Shown: positions 61,890 through 64,000 of the stretch, one piece after another
Layout of the letters: every line of letters begins with the position of its first letter
How positions within the stretch are numbered: position 1 is the first letter of the stretch
Source: Macrotrachela quadricornifera
Lineage: Eukaryota > Rotifera > Eurotatoria > Philodinida > Philodinidae
Direction of reading: 5' to 3'
NCBI GenBank assembly: GCA_022393335.1
Contig: JAJEKB010020536.1
Coordinates: 34,143-98,142, forward strand
Length of the DNA stretch: 64,000 nucleotides
The notes under the pieces: model-generated
The model's database searches: none
The model's input: only the letters and a program-made list of their open reading frames with translations
What the model was told of the DNA's origin: nothing
Position numbers and translations under genes: made by a program

Positions 61890-63430
61890 TCATACATATT
61901 CAACAAGAGCATAATTTTAACTAAAAATAAAAGTTCATCCTCACCCTCATCCTCACTTTCAGAAATACAATTATTTTATTGAACTTTATCTTGATTATAT
62001 TGTTTGAAAAAAATCATGAAAAAAACATTCAAAATTTCTTATTACTTACACAATATTTGTTTTCTTCATCTATTAAAATTTCAGTTAGTAACCAATTCAT
62101 CTTATCTACATGTTACCATGACAATTATTGAAAAAACATAACTGATGCGAAGAAAGGAGGAAAAATCTTAACGTGACAAATCAGTTTTGAAAACTATGAA
62201 AGTACACCTCAAGAAAAAAAATCGGTCAATAAAAACTATATTGCCTCACATTTGGTTAAACAGAAGAGTAGAATCATGTCTTTTTCTAAAAGTGTCTAAT
62301 CAAACAATAATCAGAAAAAGAACTGTTTATTTCGTTTATAATAAACTTTTATATATTAAATATTTTGTTCAAGAAAAAATCTTTATTATTGGCTTTGAAA
62401 GAGTTTATCTACATGATATGTTACTAATAAATCAAGTTAATTCCTCCTTAAAACAGAGGACTATCATATTCTATATAAATATATCAGATTTATTTCAACT
62501 TCGAGTTCTCAAATCAAACTTTACAAGATTGAATCTGGTGAAAATTCAAGTATATTGATCTGTAGTCATTTGTAATTGATTCCTATAACTTCAGATGTGT
62601 ATTTCTGAGATGTTTTAACATATACACATCACGCTGAAAAGAAATTCATGAGAAGATTAGGATGCTTTCTCTCACCAAAAATTGAAAATAAGCTGAACTT
62701 TTTGCAAAACACATAATAAATTATGATAGAAATCCGATTTTCGAACATTATTCTCTACTTTTTTTTATACAAAGTCGAATAAAACAATTGCTGTATACAA
62801 AATCTTGTAGGAAGTCACTGAAATTGACATTCTTTCGTCAGTCTCTGCTGAAAAACATAACTAGAAAGAGAACATATAACAAATTGATATTTGGTCAATT
62901 TTTGTCACACTATATTATGGCATCACCTTTATAACATGTTGTCGATCGAGAGTATGTCAATCAATAGTTTTTTTTTACCTGTGTATTGTATTCAATGAGA
63001 CACGCATGAGCTGAAAAAATAACCTTATTATTGTTTGTTATATTTAGAATTTCCCCATTATGAATAAAGTTACTTAAAAAAGAATCCTAACAATATTCAT
63101 ATTTCGATCGTTTAATACCTTACAAATGAAACAAATTTCAATTTTAAAAACTATTTGTTAATTATGCATAGATCGTGGATCTATCAGATAAAGATTGTAT
63201 GTGTTTATTTGAACGATATAAACATTATCTTATTGACTGATGCAAAACTGCATTAATTTTATTTTTCAATTTCATACTGCGCACAAGTATTCTAGACGCT
63301 TGATTTTTTTTGTTCTCAGAAAGAGCATAGTTAAAAGTATGTACAAATATATTTTTTCATCTTATATTTGCTTTTAAATTGAAACAAAAAAAAAATAAGA
63401 TGAAAGAGAAACACTACGATCATCTCTGTT
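61890..63430. other. AT-rich intergenic
   Basis: A 123-codon ORF (62187-62558) rich in K, I, F and L has no motif and fits chance in AT-rich DNA. Nothing else seen. Confidence 0.4.
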
Positions 63431-63439
63431 TCAATTTCA

Positions 63440-63990
63440 GAATGAATGCTTGAGAGAAATAATGAATGTCTCAATATTTTTGACATTACTTTTTTTGCAT
63501 TTCAAGTTTCTGAATTAAATTTTTTTCTCAGAAAATGCACTATGAAATTCTCTATAAGATGATGTGGTTATTGGAACTAAAATATCTTTTATCGATTGAA
63601 GAATGATGATATACTCATTTGAGAAAAGGATGAGCACTTTCAAAAATAGAATTTTTTTAGATTTTTTTATAAGGTTATCATTTCTGTAAGTAGAACGAAT
63701 TTTTCTAAGATTTATTAATAATTTATCTAATATATTAAACTATAGTAGTTATAAAGTACGTTAGACTTCCTTATCATAGCATATAGATTATCAATAAATC
63801 TTCGAAAAATTCATTCTGCTTAGAGAAGTGATAACCTCATAAAAAATCCAAAAATTTGTATTTCGAAACATCTTATAAAAAATTTCATAAAACGTCTTCC
63901 AAAAAAGACTTAATTCAAAAATTTGAAACGTAAAAAAGTAATGTCAAAAATATTAAGACATTCGTTGTTTCTTCTAAGTATTTATTCTAA
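63440..63990. mobile_element. Large foldback, about 550 bp, arms nearly meeting
   Basis: Left half 63455-63720 and right half 63760-63985 are inverted copies: GAATGTCTxAATATTTTTGA with CATTACTTTTTT at the outside, and GAATTTTTCxAAGATTTATT at the inside. The centre is at about 63740. The outer limits are uncertain because the window ends. Confidence 0.65.
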
Positions 63991-64000
63991 AAATAAAGCA

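Noticed and set aside
62187..62558. 123-codon ORF, very Lys/Ile-rich.
   Set aside because: No motif, no splice context, and no upstream promoter pattern different from the background.

Overview
This is a eukaryotic window, strongly AT-rich. It has short GT-AG introns (mostly about 50-70 nt), isolated secreted-protein genes, and a dense litter of small inverted-repeat DNA elements. The gene families point to a bdelloid rotifer or close relative: NHL beta-propeller proteins with Cys-rich/Thr-rich heads, a decayed member of the bdelloid ADP-ribosyltransferase family, a plant-type SABATH methyltransferase and a Hint-domain protein. The taxon is inferred from gene content and was not confirmed by a search.

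Layout. 1-850: 3' end of an SLC5-type sodium/solute symporter. 1640-3345: unknown minus-strand gene split by a 1.35 kb TIR element that itself carries a nested 240 bp foldback. 3578-4313: TIR element. 4373-5557: SABATH carboxyl methyltransferase. 6107-7520: 35 bp minisatellite and degenerate repeats ending in a CAGACAGACA...TATATATAG tail. 8094-8768: TIR element. 11101-14539: BiP/GRP78-like Hsp70 pseudogene with a 948 bp TA-flanked element in it. 16560-17589: ADP-ribosyltransferase-family pseudogene.

Block A (about 18.6-23.3 kb) and block B (about 41.74-50.09 kb) are direct duplicates. Each carries a four-exon secreted Cys-rich/Thr-rich/NHL gene. Copy A has a UGA at a conserved Cys codon; copy B is intact. 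Block B has grown by three insertions: a piggyBac-like element in intron 3, an IS5/ISL2EU-like element downstream, and a TTAA-flanked GC-ended element that contains the assembly gap. Block A gives the empty site for all or most of these.

Between the blocks lie a relic of a DGxGG-type mobile-element-associated gene (minus strand), a cluster of tRNA-headed SINE-like repeats with GACTAGTC-rich bodies, an intact S9 prolyl-oligopeptidase-family gene, a Hint (hedgehog/intein-like) gene split by a MITE, a possible AP2-like orphan exon, and a decayed mariner. After block B come a piggyBac N-terminal relic, a tandem-BTB (T1) gene with a putative membrane anchor, a third NHL gene, a ricin-type beta-trefoil lectin gene, and several foldback elements.

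No operon-like cooperation is visible. Many of the intact proteins look secreted or surface-anchored. The clearest biology is an accessory region being remodelled by TA- and TTAA-targeting elements, with unusually clean before/after sites.
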